Source: Leisingera aquimarina DSM 24565
GTDB taxonomy: Bacteria; Pseudomonadota; Alphaproteobacteria; Rhodobacterales; Rhodobacteraceae
Assembly (NCBI RefSeq): GCF_000473165.1
Contig: NZ_KI421504.1
Span: 1,935,437-1,999,436, forward strand
Reading direction: 5' to 3'
DNA: 64,000 nucleotides
The notes beneath the pieces are model-generated. The model made no database searches. It was not told the origin of the DNA and was given only the letters and a program-made list of their open reading frames with translations. Of the stretch, positions 7,485-17,012 are shown piece after piece; within the stretch, counting starts at the first letter, position 1; each line of letters begins with the position of its first letter. The position numbers and the translations under genes are program-made.

Positions 7485-8879
7485 ATGTTCTCACGACGAA
7501 GGTTTCTCACAGCAGCGGGCGCTGCTGGTATCCTGGCGGAACTGCCGGTCCGGGGGGATGCTCTGGAACCGGATCTGATGGAATTGCACGCCACCGTCAA
7601 GGCGGTGCAGCTACTGCCACCGGACTACCCGAAAACACAGATTTGGGGCTATGCAGGCGGCACGCCGGGGCCGGAAGTCCGGGTGCCCCAAGGCGGCCGG
7701 GTGCAGCGACGATTTGTCAACGGCCTGCCGCAAGCAAGCACAGTCCATTGGCACGGCATCCGTGCGGCGAATTCGATGGATGGGGTGGCAGGGCTGACCC
7801 AGGCGCCGGTACCGCCGGGTGGCAGCTTCGATTATGATTTCACCGTTCGGGATGCAGGCACCTATTGGTATCACGCGCACAACCGGTCGGCCGAGCAGGT
7901 GGCGCGCGGGCTGCACGGCTCGCTCATTGTTGACGAAAAGGCACCTCCGGATATTGACCGGGATGTCACATTGGTACTCGATGACTGGCTGCTGGAGCCG
8001 GATGGTGGGCAGCTATTTCCAGACTTCGAGACGCGCCACGACCGGTCACATGCTGGCCGGTTGGGCAATTTCATTTCGACCAACGGACAGTCAGCTTGGA
8101 CCCAGACGGTGAAGCGGCACGAGCGGCTTCGGCTCCGGCTGATCAATGCCTCCAACGCCAGGATTTTCATACTGGCGCTGGTCAACTTCGAGGGCTGGGT
8201 GATGGCACTGGACGGGATGCCGCTGCCAGCCCCCAAGGCTGTTACGGAAGAATTGCTGCTTGGCCCTGGTCAGCGTGCTGATCTCATTGTTGATGTTACT
8301 GCCGGAGAAGGCGAAGAGGCGTTTCTCGCGCGGATCGACGGCAACCGGGGCTATGCCCAGGCTGTCTTCCCGGTGCGGGGCGTGTCCAGCACTTCCCGGC
8401 GTGGCACCCCGGAGCCGCTCCCGCCGAACCCGGCGATGGAGGTGACGGGTCTGGAGACCGCGAATCAGCTGCGGCTGGACATGGCTGGCGGGGCGATGGG
8501 GTCGCTGCGCAGTGCTGTGCTCCAAGGGCGGAAGGCAGGCTTCCGGCAGATGGCGGAGGCCAATCAATTCTGGGCCTTCAACGGTACTGTTGGCATGACG
8601 CAGACTCCGCTGGCCACGGTGGCACGGGGCGAGACTGTCCGGGTCACAGTGTCCAACGACACAGCGTTCCCGCACGCTATGCATCTGCATGGGATGCATT
8701 TCCGCACCGTCCATGCCGATGGCTCGATGGGCCATCTGCGCGACACGCTTCTCAGCTTTGCGGGCGAAAGCCACGAGATTGCTTTTGTTGCCGATAACCC
8801 CGGCGACTGGGCTTTCCACTGTCACATGCTTTCGCATGCAGCCTCTGGCATGATGACCTGGATCCGGGTGCAAGCATGA
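7485..8879 (+). CDS. Multicopper oxidase (CueO/CopA-like), Tat-exported
   Basis: This is a 464-residue protein with a twin-arginine signal (FSRRRFLTAAGAAG). It carries the four copper-binding segments of a three-domain multicopper oxidase: HWHG at residues 88-91, WYHAH at 128-132, HAMHLHGMHF near 400 and HCHMLSHAASGM near 445. The last segment also supplies the type 1 copper ligands. Such enzymes oxidise Cu(I) to the less toxic Cu(II), or phenols and Fe(II), in the periplasm using O2. The stop overlaps the start of the cytochrome c gene (ATGA), so the cytochrome is co-translated and may be an electron donor or acceptor. It lacks the long Met-rich insertion of E. coli CueO. Confidence 0.9.
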   Translation: MFSRRRFLTAAGAAGILAELPVRGDALEPDLMELHATVKAVQLLPPDYPKTQIWGYAGGTPGPEVRVPQGGRVQRRFVNGLPQASTVHWHGIRAANSMDGVAGLTQAPVPPGGSFDYDFTVRDAGTYWYHAHNRSAEQVARGLHGSLIVDEKAPPDIDRDVTLVLDDWLLEPDGGQLFPDFETRHDRSHAGRLGNFISTNGQSAWTQTVKRHERLRLRLINASNARIFILALVNFEGWVMALDGMPLPAPKAVTEELLLGPGQRADLIVDVTAGEGEEAFLARIDGNRGYAQAVFPVRGVSSTSRRGTPEPLPPNPAMEVTGLETANQLRLDMAGGAMGSLRSAVLQGRKAGFRQMAEANQFWAFNGTVGMTQTPLATVARGETVRVTVSNDTAFPHAMHLHGMHFRTVHADGSMGHLRDTLLSFAGESHEIAFVADNPGDWAFHCHMLSHAASGMMTWIRVQA

Positions 8880-9364
8880 CACGGGCGGCCATCAGTGCAG
8901 CTGCGGTGCTGGCTGTCGCCGGGATGGGGGCGGCGTGGGTTATGCGGGCGGGTAGCCCGACGGCTCCGCCCGCGGAAACGGAAGCTGTGCCCATTGCACA
9001 GGGAAAGGCGCTTTATGCGGAGTATTGCGCGTCCTGCCACGGGGCAAATCTGGAGGGCCAACCAAATTGGCGCAGCCCAGGGGAGGATGGCCGCCTGCCG
9101 GCGCCTCCGCATGATGAGACGGGCCACACTTGGCACCATTCTGACCGAATGCTGTTCGAATATACCAAATTGGGGGGGCAGGCTGCGCTAGCAAACAGCG
9201 GAGTCGCCTTGGACAGCGGTATGCCAGGCTTTGGCAGCCAGCTTAGTGATGCGCAAATTCGCGGTATCCTGCATTTCATAAAATCAGCTTGGCCCGAGCG
9301 CGAGCAGCGGTACCAAGCAGAAAGAACAGAAGTAGAAGCCCAGCAAGAAGGAAAAAGCCAATGA
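8876..9364 (+). CDS. Membrane-anchored or exported monohaem cytochrome c
   Basis: The 162-residue protein has an N-terminal hydrophobic helix (about 5-23) and one haem-binding motif, CASCH at residues 51-55. A candidate axial Met lies in DSGMPGFG near residue 116. The fold length fits class I cytochrome c, and the C-terminus is charged. Its start overlaps the stop of the multicopper oxidase and its stop overlaps the ScsC-like gene (ATGA in both cases), giving a tight three-gene translational unit. A linked cytochrome suggests electron transfer to or from the oxidase; this is inferred from gene order only. Confidence 0.88.
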   Translation: MTRAAISAAAVLAVAGMGAAWVMRAGSPTAPPAETEAVPIAQGKALYAEYCASCHGANLEGQPNWRSPGEDGRLPAPPHDETGHTWHHSDRMLFEYTKLGGQAALANSGVALDSGMPGFGSQLSDAQIRGILHFIKSAWPEREQRYQAERTEVEAQQEGKSQ

Positions 9365-10092
9365 TCCCTCCGAAACGTATAATGCTGGCCCTTTGCCTTG
9401 CTGTTTTGCCTTTGCCCGGTCTGGCCGAAGAATTGACAGAGGCGGAGATCAAGAAGCTGGTTTATGAGGCTATCCTGGAGCGGCCCGAAATCATTATGCA
9501 GGCGGTCGAAATGCTGCAGCGTGACCAGGACGCCGCCAAAGCTGAAGCTGCTCAGGCGGTTCTTGACAACAACCGCGCCACGCTGGAACGCGATCTCAAC
9601 GCCCCGGTTCTGGGCAATCCCGAAGGGGATGTGACGGTTGTCGAATTCTTCGACTACAACTGCCCCTATTGCCGCCGTGCGATGGCTCCGGTGCAGGGGC
9701 TGCTGAAGGATGATGACAATGTGCGGCTGGTCTACCGCGAATGGCCGATCCTGGGCGACGGGTCCGTCTTTGCAGCACGTGCCGCTCTGGCTTCGCGCAA
9801 ACAAGGCAAGTACGAAGAATTTCATTGGGCACTGATGGGAATGCAGGGCAAGGCCACGGAGGCGTCGGTCATCCGTATCGCGCGTGAAACCGGGCTGGAC
9901 GTGGAGCGGCTGCGCCGGGACATGGACGCACCAGAGGTGGAGGAGCATATCGCAACGTCGATGGAGTTGTCGCGCCAATTGGGCTTCAACGGCACGCCAT
10001 CTTTCGTGATTGGCGGCAATTTAGTTCCCGGTTTTGTCGAGCAACCGCAACTGCACGAATTAGTAAACCAGGCACGCAAAGCTGCGGAGTGA
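9361..10092 (+). CDS. Periplasmic DsbA-family thiol oxidoreductase (ScsC-like)
   Basis: The 243-residue protein has a Sec signal (to about residue 22) and an N-terminal helical extension (about 25-80, like the oligomerisation stalk of ScsC/BdbD proteins). A thioredoxin-like domain with active site CPYC at residues 101-104 and a cis-proline loop in GFNGTPSFVIGG follows. ScsC proteins protect or isomerise disulfides damaged by copper. The ATG at 9361 overlaps the cytochrome stop and is chosen over an upstream in-frame codon inside that gene. Position in a copper operon fits the Scs (suppressor of copper sensitivity) theme. No ScsB-type reductant is visible in this window. Confidence 0.87.
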   Translation: MIPPKRIMLALCLAVLPLPGLAEELTEAEIKKLVYEAILERPEIIMQAVEMLQRDQDAAKAEAAQAVLDNNRATLERDLNAPVLGNPEGDVTVVEFFDYNCPYCRRAMAPVQGLLKDDDNVRLVYREWPILGDGSVFAARAALASRKQGKYEEFHWALMGMQGKATEASVIRIARETGLDVERLRRDMDAPEVEEHIATSMELSRQLGFNGTPSFVIGGNLVPGFVEQPQLHELVNQARKAAE

Positions 10093-10206
10093 TGCCATTG
10101 CTCTTTTGCCGTTAACAGCAATCAGGCTCGGTGCAATTCTGCTAGGAAAGCTCACACAATTTGTATCCAACTGTCGCAATGCGTACCGTTACGACCGAGC
10201 GATACA

Positions 10207-10224
10207 CTTGCCCATCCGGGCAAG
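10207..10224. repeat. Inverted repeat CTTGCCC-ATCC-GGGCAAG
   Basis: A perfect 7-bp dyad lies about 90 bases upstream of the TVP38 gene and 115 bases after the ScsC-like stop. Its CTTGCC/GGCAAG arms resemble metal-responsive MerR-family operators, but a well-spaced -35/-10 pair is not evident, so a hairpin terminator is equally possible. Confidence 0.35.
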
Positions 10225-10311
10225 GTGGATCAGTCAAGGCTGAATGTCCTAATGTGTGGAAAGTGGCGATACATCAATAAGAGCAGCCAACTATTTCGGC
10301 AAGGAAGGCAC

Positions 10312-10992
10312 ATGCTGCGCACAGGAACATCGCCGGAAATCCGTCGCCGCCACAGGGCGGTACTAGCCGTTCTGGCCGTTGCTCTGTTGCTGTTGCTTGT
10401 TCTTTGGACGGCTGGTGCTTTACCGCCTGCAATGACGCGTGAAAACATAGCCGCCTGGGTCAATGCGGCGGGCTTCTGGGGGCCGCTGGTGATCGTAGCG
10501 CTCATGACTTTGGCGATTGTTGCCAGCCCTTTGCCCTCTGCTCCCGTAGCGGTGGCAGCCGGGGCGGCCTACGGGCATGTGCTGGGCACCGGTCTTGTTG
10601 CACTGGGGGCCGAGTTGGGAGCGGTCATTGCTTTTCTGATTGCCCGGCGGTTGGGGCGCTCGGCTATCCAGCGCCATCTGGGCGCCAAGCTTGAGATAGG
10701 CCTCTTGGGATCGCAGAATGCACTGATGCTGACCGTGTTTGGCAGCCGCCTTTTGCCCTTCGTTTCATTCGACCTGATCAGCTATGCGGCAGGGCTGACA
10801 GCATTGCGGTTCTGGCGCTTCGCACTCGCAACCGCGGCTGGCATTCTGCCAGCGAGTTTCATCCTCGCGCATCTTGGCAGTGAGCTGGCCAACTCCGAGG
10901 GGCCTGGAGCCATTTGGGCAGTACTGGGGTTAGGGCTGCTGACCGGAGTTCCCGTTCTTTGGGCTGCTTGGAAGCGAGAAGAAACCGGTTGA
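10312..10992 (+). CDS. TVP38/TMEM64-family membrane protein
   Basis: The ATG at 10312 follows an AAGGAAGG ribosome site and gives a 226-residue polytopic protein. It has a first helix at about 18-36, then helices around 60-82, 87-110, 125-145 and 160-215. The central VTT/DedA-like segment (SPLPSAPVAVAAGAAYG, then FGSRLLPFVSFDLISYAAGL) is typical of the family formerly annotated as SNARE-associated or mercuric-reductase-linked membrane proteins. Functions in bacteria are poorly defined; some family members sit in metal operons and others act in lipid scrambling. Here it lies between the ScsC-like gene and a P1B-ATPase. Confidence 0.82.
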   Translation: MLRTGTSPEIRRRHRAVLAVLAVALLLLLVLWTAGALPPAMTRENIAAWVNAAGFWGPLVIVALMTLAIVASPLPSAPVAVAAGAAYGHVLGTGLVALGAELGAVIAFLIARRLGRSAIQRHLGAKLEIGLLGSQNALMLTVFGSRLLPFVSFDLISYAAGLTALRFWRFALATAAGILPASFILAHLGSELANSEGPGAIWAVLGLGLLTGVPVLWAAWKREETG

Positions 10993-11028
10993 GGCAGATC
11001 AAGACCGCCAATCGAAAAAAGTGTAGAC

Positions 11029-11457
11029 TTGAGTAGTCATTTGGAGAACCTGATCGTGGTCGTTGCTGGGGCAACATATAAGAGAATTGGGCTGCGGCAG
11101 CTGCGCTCGGCGCTGCGCCTGTCTCTTGTCTTGCTGCTGACTGTAATTCTGGTGATCACTGTGCTGGTTGACCGAACGGTTGAACCGGAACTGACCATTC
11201 CTGCTGAGGAACACGTTCTGGCGACCGGTTGGGATCACTGGCAGAGCGCGAGCGTTCAGGACCAGCGGAACACAGTAGGAGTGCCTGCACCAATCGGCGA
11301 CTGCGGGCCGCATAGCATCTGTCACGCCTTAGCAACGTTCCCATTCTTCCGGATGCCGGAGTGGGAGCCGGCAGCATCTGTTGCCGCCCCCGGACGCTGG
11401 CTGATCCTGAGCGGTATTGCCTTTTCGCCACCTCCGCACCCTCCGAAATTTTTCTGA
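11029..11457 (+). CDS. Small single-span protein upstream of the copper ATPase, unknown
   Basis: A frame of about 142 codons opens with TTG at 11029; the true start is uncertain because no strong ribosome site is seen. It contains one clear hydrophobic helix (LSLVLLLTVILVITVLV, about residues 31-47), a soluble stretch with two cysteines in GDCGPHSICHAL, and a Pro-rich end (SPPPHPPKFF). Small proteins with a single helix and a Pro-rich C-terminus often precede copper transporters in proteobacteria. I do not recognise a named family. It may contribute to metal delivery, but that is a guess from position. Confidence 0.5.
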   Translation: MSSHLENLIVVVAGATYKRIGLRQLRSALRLSLVLLLTVILVITVLVDRTVEPELTIPAEEHVLATGWDHWQSASVQDQRNTVGVPAPIGDCGPHSICHALATFPFFRMPEWEPAASVAAPGRWLILSGIAFSPPPHPPKFF

Positions 11458-11711
11458 ACTGCACGTCCAGTCCAATTGAGCGTCACGCCTCACGGACTGG
11501 GCTATGGGCTTCTTGCTGGCTGTGAGCCACGCGGCTTTTGCCGTGCAAGCCCACGCTGGAAGCCTAGCCGCCGGGGTGCGCCAGATCGTACTACCGAGGC
11601 GATCCGCTCGGGGTCAACGCCATCGGCACGACCCTGCGCCCGCCGATACGGGGCCCTCTGGTCGCCAGAAGGATAACACAGACGGCATTTCCCAAATGGA
11701 AGAGCAATGAG

Positions 11712-14072
11712 ATGAGTGAACTCTCTACCAAGATGGCCTCTGATTCAGCACAGGAAGCGATGTTCGTTTGCCCGATGCATCCGCACATCCGGAATGCCGA
11801 AGCCGGGGACTGCCCGGTTTGCGGGATGCACCTTGTTCCAGAGGCTGGCAAGGAAGTCACCGGGCAATCTGACCATCATGGGCACGCAGCCTCAGGGCAC
11901 GGTGAAGCCGCTCCGGGCGGGGTTTTTGACAAGGTGCCAGCGGGCTGGGCCGACCCTGTGTATACCTGCCCGATGCATCCGGAGGTGCGGCAAACCGAAC
12001 CTGGGGCATGCCCTCTTTGCGGGATGGGGCTGGAGCTTGAGGCCGGATCGGTGGCGGAAGAGGGCGTCAACCCCGAGCTGGCCGATTTCACCCGGCGGTT
12101 CTGGGTCGGTGCAATGTTGACCGCTCCGCTGCTGGTTCTAACCATGGGGCCTTATACCGGCCTGGCAGGTGTCCGGGAAATATTCGGGGAACGCACCACG
12201 CTGTGGATCGAGCTTCTGCTTGGCACGCCGGTTGTCTGGTGGAGCGGCTGGCCGTTTCTTGTTCGCGGCTGGAACTCTTTCCGCACCATGAACCTCAATA
12301 TGTTCAGCTTGATCAGCATGGGGGTGGCGGCGGCTTGGCTGTTCAGCGTTGCAGCAGTGCTTGCACCGGGCATGTTCCCTGACGGCTTCCGTGACGCCGA
12401 AGGGCATGTGGGCGTCTATTTCGAGGCTGCGGCAGTGATTGTCACGCTTGTTCTGTTGGGGCAGGTAATGGAATTGCGGGCCCGGGAAGGTACCGGGCGG
12501 GCGATCCGCGCGCTGCTGGATATGGCGCCCAAGACCGCACGGGTGATCCGCATCGGCGGACAGGAAGAAGAGATCCCCCTGGATGAGGTGCAGGTGGGAG
12601 ACCGGCTGAGGGTGAGGCCGGGAGACAAGGTGCCAGTGGACGGCACGGTGTTGGAGGGACGCTCCTCGGTCGACGAAAGCATGATTTCCGGAGAGCCTGT
12701 CCCGGTCGAGAAGGTCGAGAGCTCCAGTGTTACCGGTGCGACGATCAATGGCACCGGGTCATTGGTAATTGAAGCGACGAGGGTAGGGGCCGACACGATG
12801 CTGTCCCAGATCGTCGATATGGTCGCCAAGGCCCAGAAAAGCCGCGCACCCATCCAGAAATATGCCGACAAGGTGGCAGGCTGGTTTGTGCCGGCCGTGA
12901 TTGCTGTTGCGGTTCTGGCTTTTGCTGGATGGGCGATCTGGGGCCCGGCTCCTGCGCTGAGCTATGGGCTGATCGCCGCGGTTGCCGTGCTGATCATCGC
13001 CTGTCCCTGTGCGCTTGGCTTGGCAACGCCGATGTCGATCATGACTGCGACCGGCCGGGGGGCACAGGCCGGGGTGCTGATCAAGAACGCCGAGGCGCTT
13101 GAGCGGTTCGAAAAGGTGGACACGCTGATCGTCGACAAGACCGGCACCCTGACCGAGGGCAAGCCGCGGCTGATCGCGGTTCTGCCGGAGCCGGGCCATG
13201 ACGAAGCGGAAGTGCTGCGGCTGGCGGCGACGCTGGAGAAAGGCTCGGAACATCCTTTGGCCGAGGCCATCGTGACCGGCGCGCTGGAGCGGGGTATCGG
13301 ACTTGGTGATACCACGGAATTTGATGCAGTCACCGGGAAGGGGGTGCAAGGGCGTGTGGACGGTCATGCTGTGGCGCTCGGCAACCTGCGCCTGGTGGCG
13401 GACCTGGGGCTGGAGGCTGCCGGTCTGACGGCCACGGCTGATGCCCGCCGGGATCAGGGTGAAACCGTAATGTTCGTGGTGCTGGATGGCGCCGTGGCCG
13501 GCCTGGTGGCCGTTGCCGATCCGGTGAAGGAAACCACCCCCGCCGCGCTGAAGGCGCTGCATGACCTGGGCTTCCGCATCATCATGGCCACCGGCGACAA
13601 TGAACGCACGGCCCGCGCCGTGGCCGGGAAGCTGGGCATCGACGAGATTCGCGCCGATGTGCTGCCGCAGGACAAAGCCCGCATCATCCGCGAGTTGCAG
13701 GAACAGGGGCGCAGCGTCGCCATGGCCGGAGACGGCGTAAATGATGCGCCCGCGCTGGCGCAGGCGGATGTCGGTATTGCCATGGGCACCGGCGCCGATG
13801 TGGCCATCGAAAGTGCGGGTTTCACGCTGGTTCAGGGCAACCTGGACGGCATCGTGCGGGCCCGCCGGCTGGCGCGGGCCACCATGCGCAACATCCGGCA
13901 GAACCTGTTCTTCGCCTTGATCTACAACGCTTCCGGGGTGCCGGTCGCGGCGGGGATACTGTTTCCGGTCTTCGGCATTCTGATCAGTCCGATGTTCGCC
14001 GCTTTTGCAATGAGCGCGTCATCAGTTTCCGTGGTGCTCAATTCCCTGCGCCTGCGTGGGGTGAAGATATGA
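11712..14072 (+). CDS. P1B-type copper/silver-transporting ATPase with two CPMHP metal-binding domains
   Basis: This 786-residue pump has two N-terminal heavy-metal-binding modules of the CPMHPx(n)CPxCGM type (about residues 17-46 and 77-107) instead of CxxC HMA domains, as in SilP/CopB-like ATPases. Membrane helices follow, then the actuator motif [10 protein letters not shown], the ion-channel motif [13 protein letters not shown] (CPC), the phosphorylation motif DKTGTLTEG, the HP-type motif SEHPLAE and the hinge [14 protein letters not shown]. All catalytic elements are present. It should export Cu(I) or Ag(I) from the cytoplasm. The next 240 bases to the APC permease hold no clear gene. 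It complements the HMA-type ATPase at 18216. Confidence 0.95.
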   Translation: MSELSTKMASDSAQEAMFVCPMHPHIRNAEAGDCPVCGMHLVPEAGKEVTGQSDHHGHAASGHGEAAPGGVFDKVPAGWADPVYTCPMHPEVRQTEPGACPLCGMGLELEAGSVAEEGVNPELADFTRRFWVGAMLTAPLLVLTMGPYTGLAGVREIFGERTTLWIELLLGTPVVWWSGWPFLVRGWNSFRTMNLNMFSLISMGVAAAWLFSVAAVLAPGMFPDGFRDAEGHVGVYFEAAAVIVTLVLLGQVMELRAREGTGRAIRALLDMAPKTARVIRIGGQEEEIPLDEVQVGDRLRVRPGDKVPVDGTVLEGRSSVDESMISGEPVPVEKVESSSVTGATINGTGSLVIEATRVGADTMLSQIVDMVAKAQKSRAPIQKYADKVAGWFVPAVIAVAVLAFAGWAIWGPAPALSYGLIAAVAVLIIACPCALGLATPMSIMTATGRGAQAGVLIKNAEALERFEKVDTLIVDKTGTLTEGKPRLIAVLPEPGHDEAEVLRLAATLEKGSEHPLAEAIVTGALERGIGLGDTTEFDAVTGKGVQGRVDGHAVALGNLRLVADLGLEAAGLTATADARRDQGETVMFVVLDGAVAGLVAVADPVKETTPAALKALHDLGFRIIMATGDNERTARAVAGKLGIDEIRADVLPQDKARIIRELQEQGRSVAMAGDGVNDAPALAQADVGIAMGTGADVAIESAGFTLVQGNLDGIVRARRLARATMRNIRQNLFFALIYNASGVPVAAGILFPVFGILISPMFAAFAMSASSVSVVLNSLRLRGVKI

Positions 14073-14313
14073 CCGGACATATTCTCATTTCCCGCGCCTC
14101 TCTCCCCGGCGTTAAAGGCGCTGCCGGACGTGGCCGCTGTGTTCAGGGCCAGACGGCCGCCGGCAGTTGTTGTAGCACTCGGCAAGTGAAAAACCGGGGC
14201 CGGGCCGCGAGCGGAGAGCGTGTCGGTGCAGGACGTCGAGCAGGCCCGCGCCGGATCGCAGACGCCACAGCAAACAGCACAGAAACCAGGCAATTAGTTC
14301 ATAGGAGCCCGCG

Positions 14314-15699
14314 ATGAGCGAGGAAAGTGAAGGACGCACCCAGGCTGCGGAGTACAAGTCCGGCTCGATCTCCCTGACCGGGGCTGTCGCCATGGGCACC
14401 GGCGTGATGATCGGGGCCGGTATCTTTGCGCTGACGGGGCAGATTGCTGGACTGGCAGGACCCTGGTTCCCTCTGTCGTTTGCCGCAGGTGCCCTGGTCA
14501 CGTTGTTCAGCGCCTACAGTTATATCGCGATGTCCAATGCCTGGCCTTCTGCCGGCGGGATCGCGATGATCCTGACCAAGGCATATGGTCCGGGCACGGT
14601 GGCGGCTGCGGCCTCGGTTCTCATGGCGCTGTCGATGGTGATCAATGAGAGCCTGGTGGCGCGTACCTTTGCGACTTATGCGCTTCGGCCTTTCGGTATC
14701 GATGGCGGACCGTTGGTGCCGCTGATCGGCGTGGCGCTGATCATCTTCGCCTACATGGTCAATGTTTCCGGAAACCGCTCGGTCGGGCGCTGGTCGATCG
14801 TGATGTCCGCCGTAAAGATCGCGGGCATCGCGTTGTTCGGTATTGCGGCACTCTGGGCCAGCGGCGGGGAATGGCAATCCGGGAACGGCGGTGCAGAGAC
14901 CGGCGCGCTGGGCTTTGCCGGCTCTGTGGCCCTGTCGATCCTGGCGTTCAAAGGTTTCACCACGATAACCAACAGCGGCGCGGAAATCACCGATCCGCAC
15001 CGCAATGTCGGCAAGACCATCCTGATCTCAATCGCGATCTGTACCGCTGTATATCTGCTGGTGGCCTTGGCCGTCGCCACCAGCCTCAGCACGGAACAGA
15101 TCCGCGCAGCGCAGGATTATGCCCTTGCGGAAGCGGCGGGCCCGGTGCTCGGGCAGGTTGGATTCTATCTGACCGTGGCGCTGGCGCTGGTGGCAACCGC
15201 GTCGGGGCTGATCGCCAGCATATTCGCCGTTTCCCGCATGCTCACTATGCTGACCGACATGAAGATGATCCCGCACAGCCATTTCGGCATGTCCGGCTCC
15301 ATCCGTTCCCATATGCTGATTTATACCGTGTTTGTTGCCGGTGCATTGACCGTTCTGTTTGACCTGGGGCGCATCGCCTCGCTTGGGGCGTTCTTCTATC
15401 TGGTCATGGATATGGCGGTGCATTGGGGCGTCTGGCGGAACCTGCGGGACAAGATCGAAGTGCGCGGCTGGATCCTGCTGACTGCATTGGCTCTCGACGC
15501 GGCGGTTCTGGCGGCATTTTCGGCGATCAAGTGGCAATCGGATCCATTGATTGTGGTGATTGCCCTGGCGGCCATCGCCTTGGTGCTGCTGGCTGAGCGG
15601 TTGTTTCTTGCCCGCAACGGGCAGCGCGACAATGCAGCCGGCACACACAGCCAGCACCCCCAGCCATCTGAACATAAGAAAGAAAGGAACCTGCAATGA
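14314..15699 (+). CDS. APC-superfamily amino acid/amine permease
   Basis: The 461-residue protein has about 12 predicted membrane helices. The family start is clear: residues 18-50 read SLTGAVAMGTGVMIGAGIF, the unwound-helix GxGxxIGxGIF motif of amino acid-polyamine-organocation transporters. The C-terminal tail is hydrophilic and His-rich (GTHSQHPQPSEHKKE). The stop overlaps the next small gene (ATGA). A permease of this family within a metal operon is unusual; it might supply a thiol or histidine-type ligand, or it may simply be cargo. The substrate cannot be read from the sequence. Confidence 0.88.
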   Translation: MSEESEGRTQAAEYKSGSISLTGAVAMGTGVMIGAGIFALTGQIAGLAGPWFPLSFAAGALVTLFSAYSYIAMSNAWPSAGGIAMILTKAYGPGTVAAAASVLMALSMVINESLVARTFATYALRPFGIDGGPLVPLIGVALIIFAYMVNVSGNRSVGRWSIVMSAVKIAGIALFGIAALWASGGEWQSGNGGAETGALGFAGSVALSILAFKGFTTITNSGAEITDPHRNVGKTILISIAICTAVYLLVALAVATSLSTEQIRAAQDYALAEAAGPVLGQVGFYLTVALALVATASGLIASIFAVSRMLTMLTDMKMIPHSHFGMSGSIRSHMLIYTVFVAGALTVLFDLGRIASLGAFFYLVMDMAVHWGVWRNLRDKIEVRGWILLTALALDAAVLAAFSAIKWQSDPLIVVIALAAIALVLLAERLFLARNGQRDNAAGTHSQHPQPSEHKKERNLQ

Positions 15700-15968
15700 G
15701 TAGCGAAACCGCACAGGAAAGCATCGTTCGAAACACTCCGAAGCCATCCACCTGGCGCAAATGGGGGCCATTGGCTGGGTCACTTGCCCTTGGCGCACTT
15801 GTACTGGGATGGGAATACCGTGAGTTCGTATTGCCGCTTATCTGGTCGCCGGCCTCACTTTTGGTTGCCTGCCTGGCAATGCATTTCTTGATGCACCGTG
15901 GCCACCGGGCTGCCGGGAGGCAGGAAAATGATGGAGAGAGTGCGGATGGGTCAGGCGGCCCATCGTGA
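15696..15968 (+). CDS. Small membrane protein of the DUF2933 type
   Basis: The 90-residue protein has a hydrophobic helix at about 25-40 and another at 46-66 ending in CLAMHFLMHRGH. This is the short Met/His-containing helix end characteristic of DUF2933 proteins, which are repeatedly found next to copper resistance genes. It overlaps the permease stop upstream (ATGA) and the following membrane-protein start (GTGA), so it lies inside a coupled operon. Function unknown. The Met/His face could bind metal, but this is only suggested by composition. Confidence 0.72.
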   Translation: MSSETAQESIVRNTPKPSTWRKWGPLAGSLALGALVLGWEYREFVLPLIWSPASLLVACLAMHFLMHRGHRAAGRQENDGESADGSGGPS

Positions 15969-16408
15969 CTGCCGTTTCAGAGCATCGCATCAGCCGGATT
16001 TTTGGCAGCTCGCTTCTGCTAACCACACTGGCTGAACTAGTTTATCTGGTCGTCTGGGGCTTCTGGCTGTTCCCGGATGGCAGCTGGATGGGGAAGGTTG
16101 TTTGGACGCTCACATGTGCTGTTGCGATGGGCGCGGCGATTGGCGCAGGGATTCTGTTGTGGGCCGAACCCCTGCGCAACAGCCGCTCCGCGTTGTGGCG
16201 TGCAGCAGCCATTGTCGTGATTGTTGGCAGCTATTGCGCTGTCATGTGCAGCGTCCTCGATGCCCGGTTCAACTATTTCGGCGGATCCGGCAACCGGGTT
16301 CTTTTCCTCGCTTCCGGCTTGTTGCCGCCCTTCCTTGGCGGCTGGCTTTTAGGCTGGTGGCTGTATCGCTGGAAGGCAGGCAACAGGACGCCAACAGAAA
16401 CGGAGTAA
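15965..16408 (+). CDS. Four-helix inner-membrane protein, unknown
   Basis: A GTG start at 15965 overlaps the previous stop. The 147-residue product has four hydrophobic segments (about 12-36, 43-67, 77-96 and 109-131) and no charged catalytic motifs. I do not recognise a family. It forms part of the run APC permease, DUF2933, this protein, cytochrome c, Rieske. That neighbourhood suggests a role at the membrane end of a respiratory or metal-handling unit; nothing in the sequence proves it. Confidence 0.68.
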   Translation: MTAVSEHRISRIFGSSLLLTTLAELVYLVVWGFWLFPDGSWMGKVVWTLTCAVAMGAAIGAGILLWAEPLRNSRSALWRAAAIVVIVGSYCAVMCSVLDARFNYFGGSGNRVLFLASGLLPPFLGGWLLGWWLYRWKAGNRTPTETE

Positions 16409-16450
16409 GTTCGTAACAGTATCAAGACCCTATCAAGAAAGGAGAGGATC

Positions 16451-16951
16451 ATGAAAACTCGCAGTTTTGCAGTTCTGCTTTATGCCGCGGTGGCGGCGGC
16501 GTCTTCCGCACTGGCAGGGAACAATAACAAGCCCGCCTTGGAGCCGCAGTCCATGTTGGCGAATGGTCTGATGATGCCCGAGATGAATGCGGCGCGAGGG
16601 CGGGAACTCTTTGCCGAGAAGGGTTGTGTCGTGTGCCACTCAGTCAATGGGGTCGGTGGAACTGATGCTCGAGCGCTGGATGCTGATACCATGAAGGAAA
16701 AAATGAACCCCTTTGAATTCGCCGCCCGTATGTGGCGCGGGGCGCCAGCGATGATCACGCTGCAGGAGGAGGAGCTAGGCGGCCAGATTGAGCTCTCAGG
16801 CCAGGAATTGGCCGATATTATCGCCTTTGTACATCATGCCGAGGAACAGAAGCATTTTTCGCAGGATGCCATACCCAATCATGTGATGAGCATGATGCAT
16901 CACCAGGGCGAAGCCGATCACCACGCTGATGAAGCTGATGACGATCACTAG
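16451..16951 (+). CDS. Periplasmic cytochrome c with His-rich tail
   Basis: The 166-residue protein has a Sec signal (to about residue 22), one haem motif CVVCH at residues 59-63, and a C-terminal tail crowded with His, Glu and Asp ([19 protein letters not shown]). The tail is unusual for a plain class I cytochrome and could bind copper or zinc. An AGAAAGGAGAGG ribosome site precedes the ATG. The gene lies 62 bases upstream of the Rieske gene, so both are probably co-transcribed. This pairing suggests a small electron-transfer unit accepting electrons from the Rieske protein. Confidence 0.87.
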   Translation: MKTRSFAVLLYAAVAAASSALAGNNNKPALEPQSMLANGLMMPEMNAARGRELFAEKGCVVCHSVNGVGGTDARALDADTMKEKMNPFEFAARMWRGAPAMITLQEEELGGQIELSGQELADIIAFVHHAEEQKHFSQDAIPNHVMSMMHHQGEADHHADEADDDH

Positions 16952-17012
16952 GGCTGTTGGGCGAGGCCGCCTAAAGTTACCCTGCTGCAATTCCCGGGAA
17001 GGGAGATTGACC

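Noticed and set aside
11458-11711. Short frame starting MGFLLAVSHAAFAVQAHAG
   Set aside because: It starts like an exported protein but soon turns Arg-rich and has no homologous look; it may be a degraded gene, and the evidence is too thin to call it.
12759-13562. A 267-codon minus-strand frame
   Set aside because: It is antisense to the first copper ATPase and lacks any motif.
14073-14313. Possible small gene between the copper ATPase and the APC permease
   Set aside because: Short frames occur in several phases, with Cys-rich and Arg-rich translations that disagree; none has a start signal or recognisable family.
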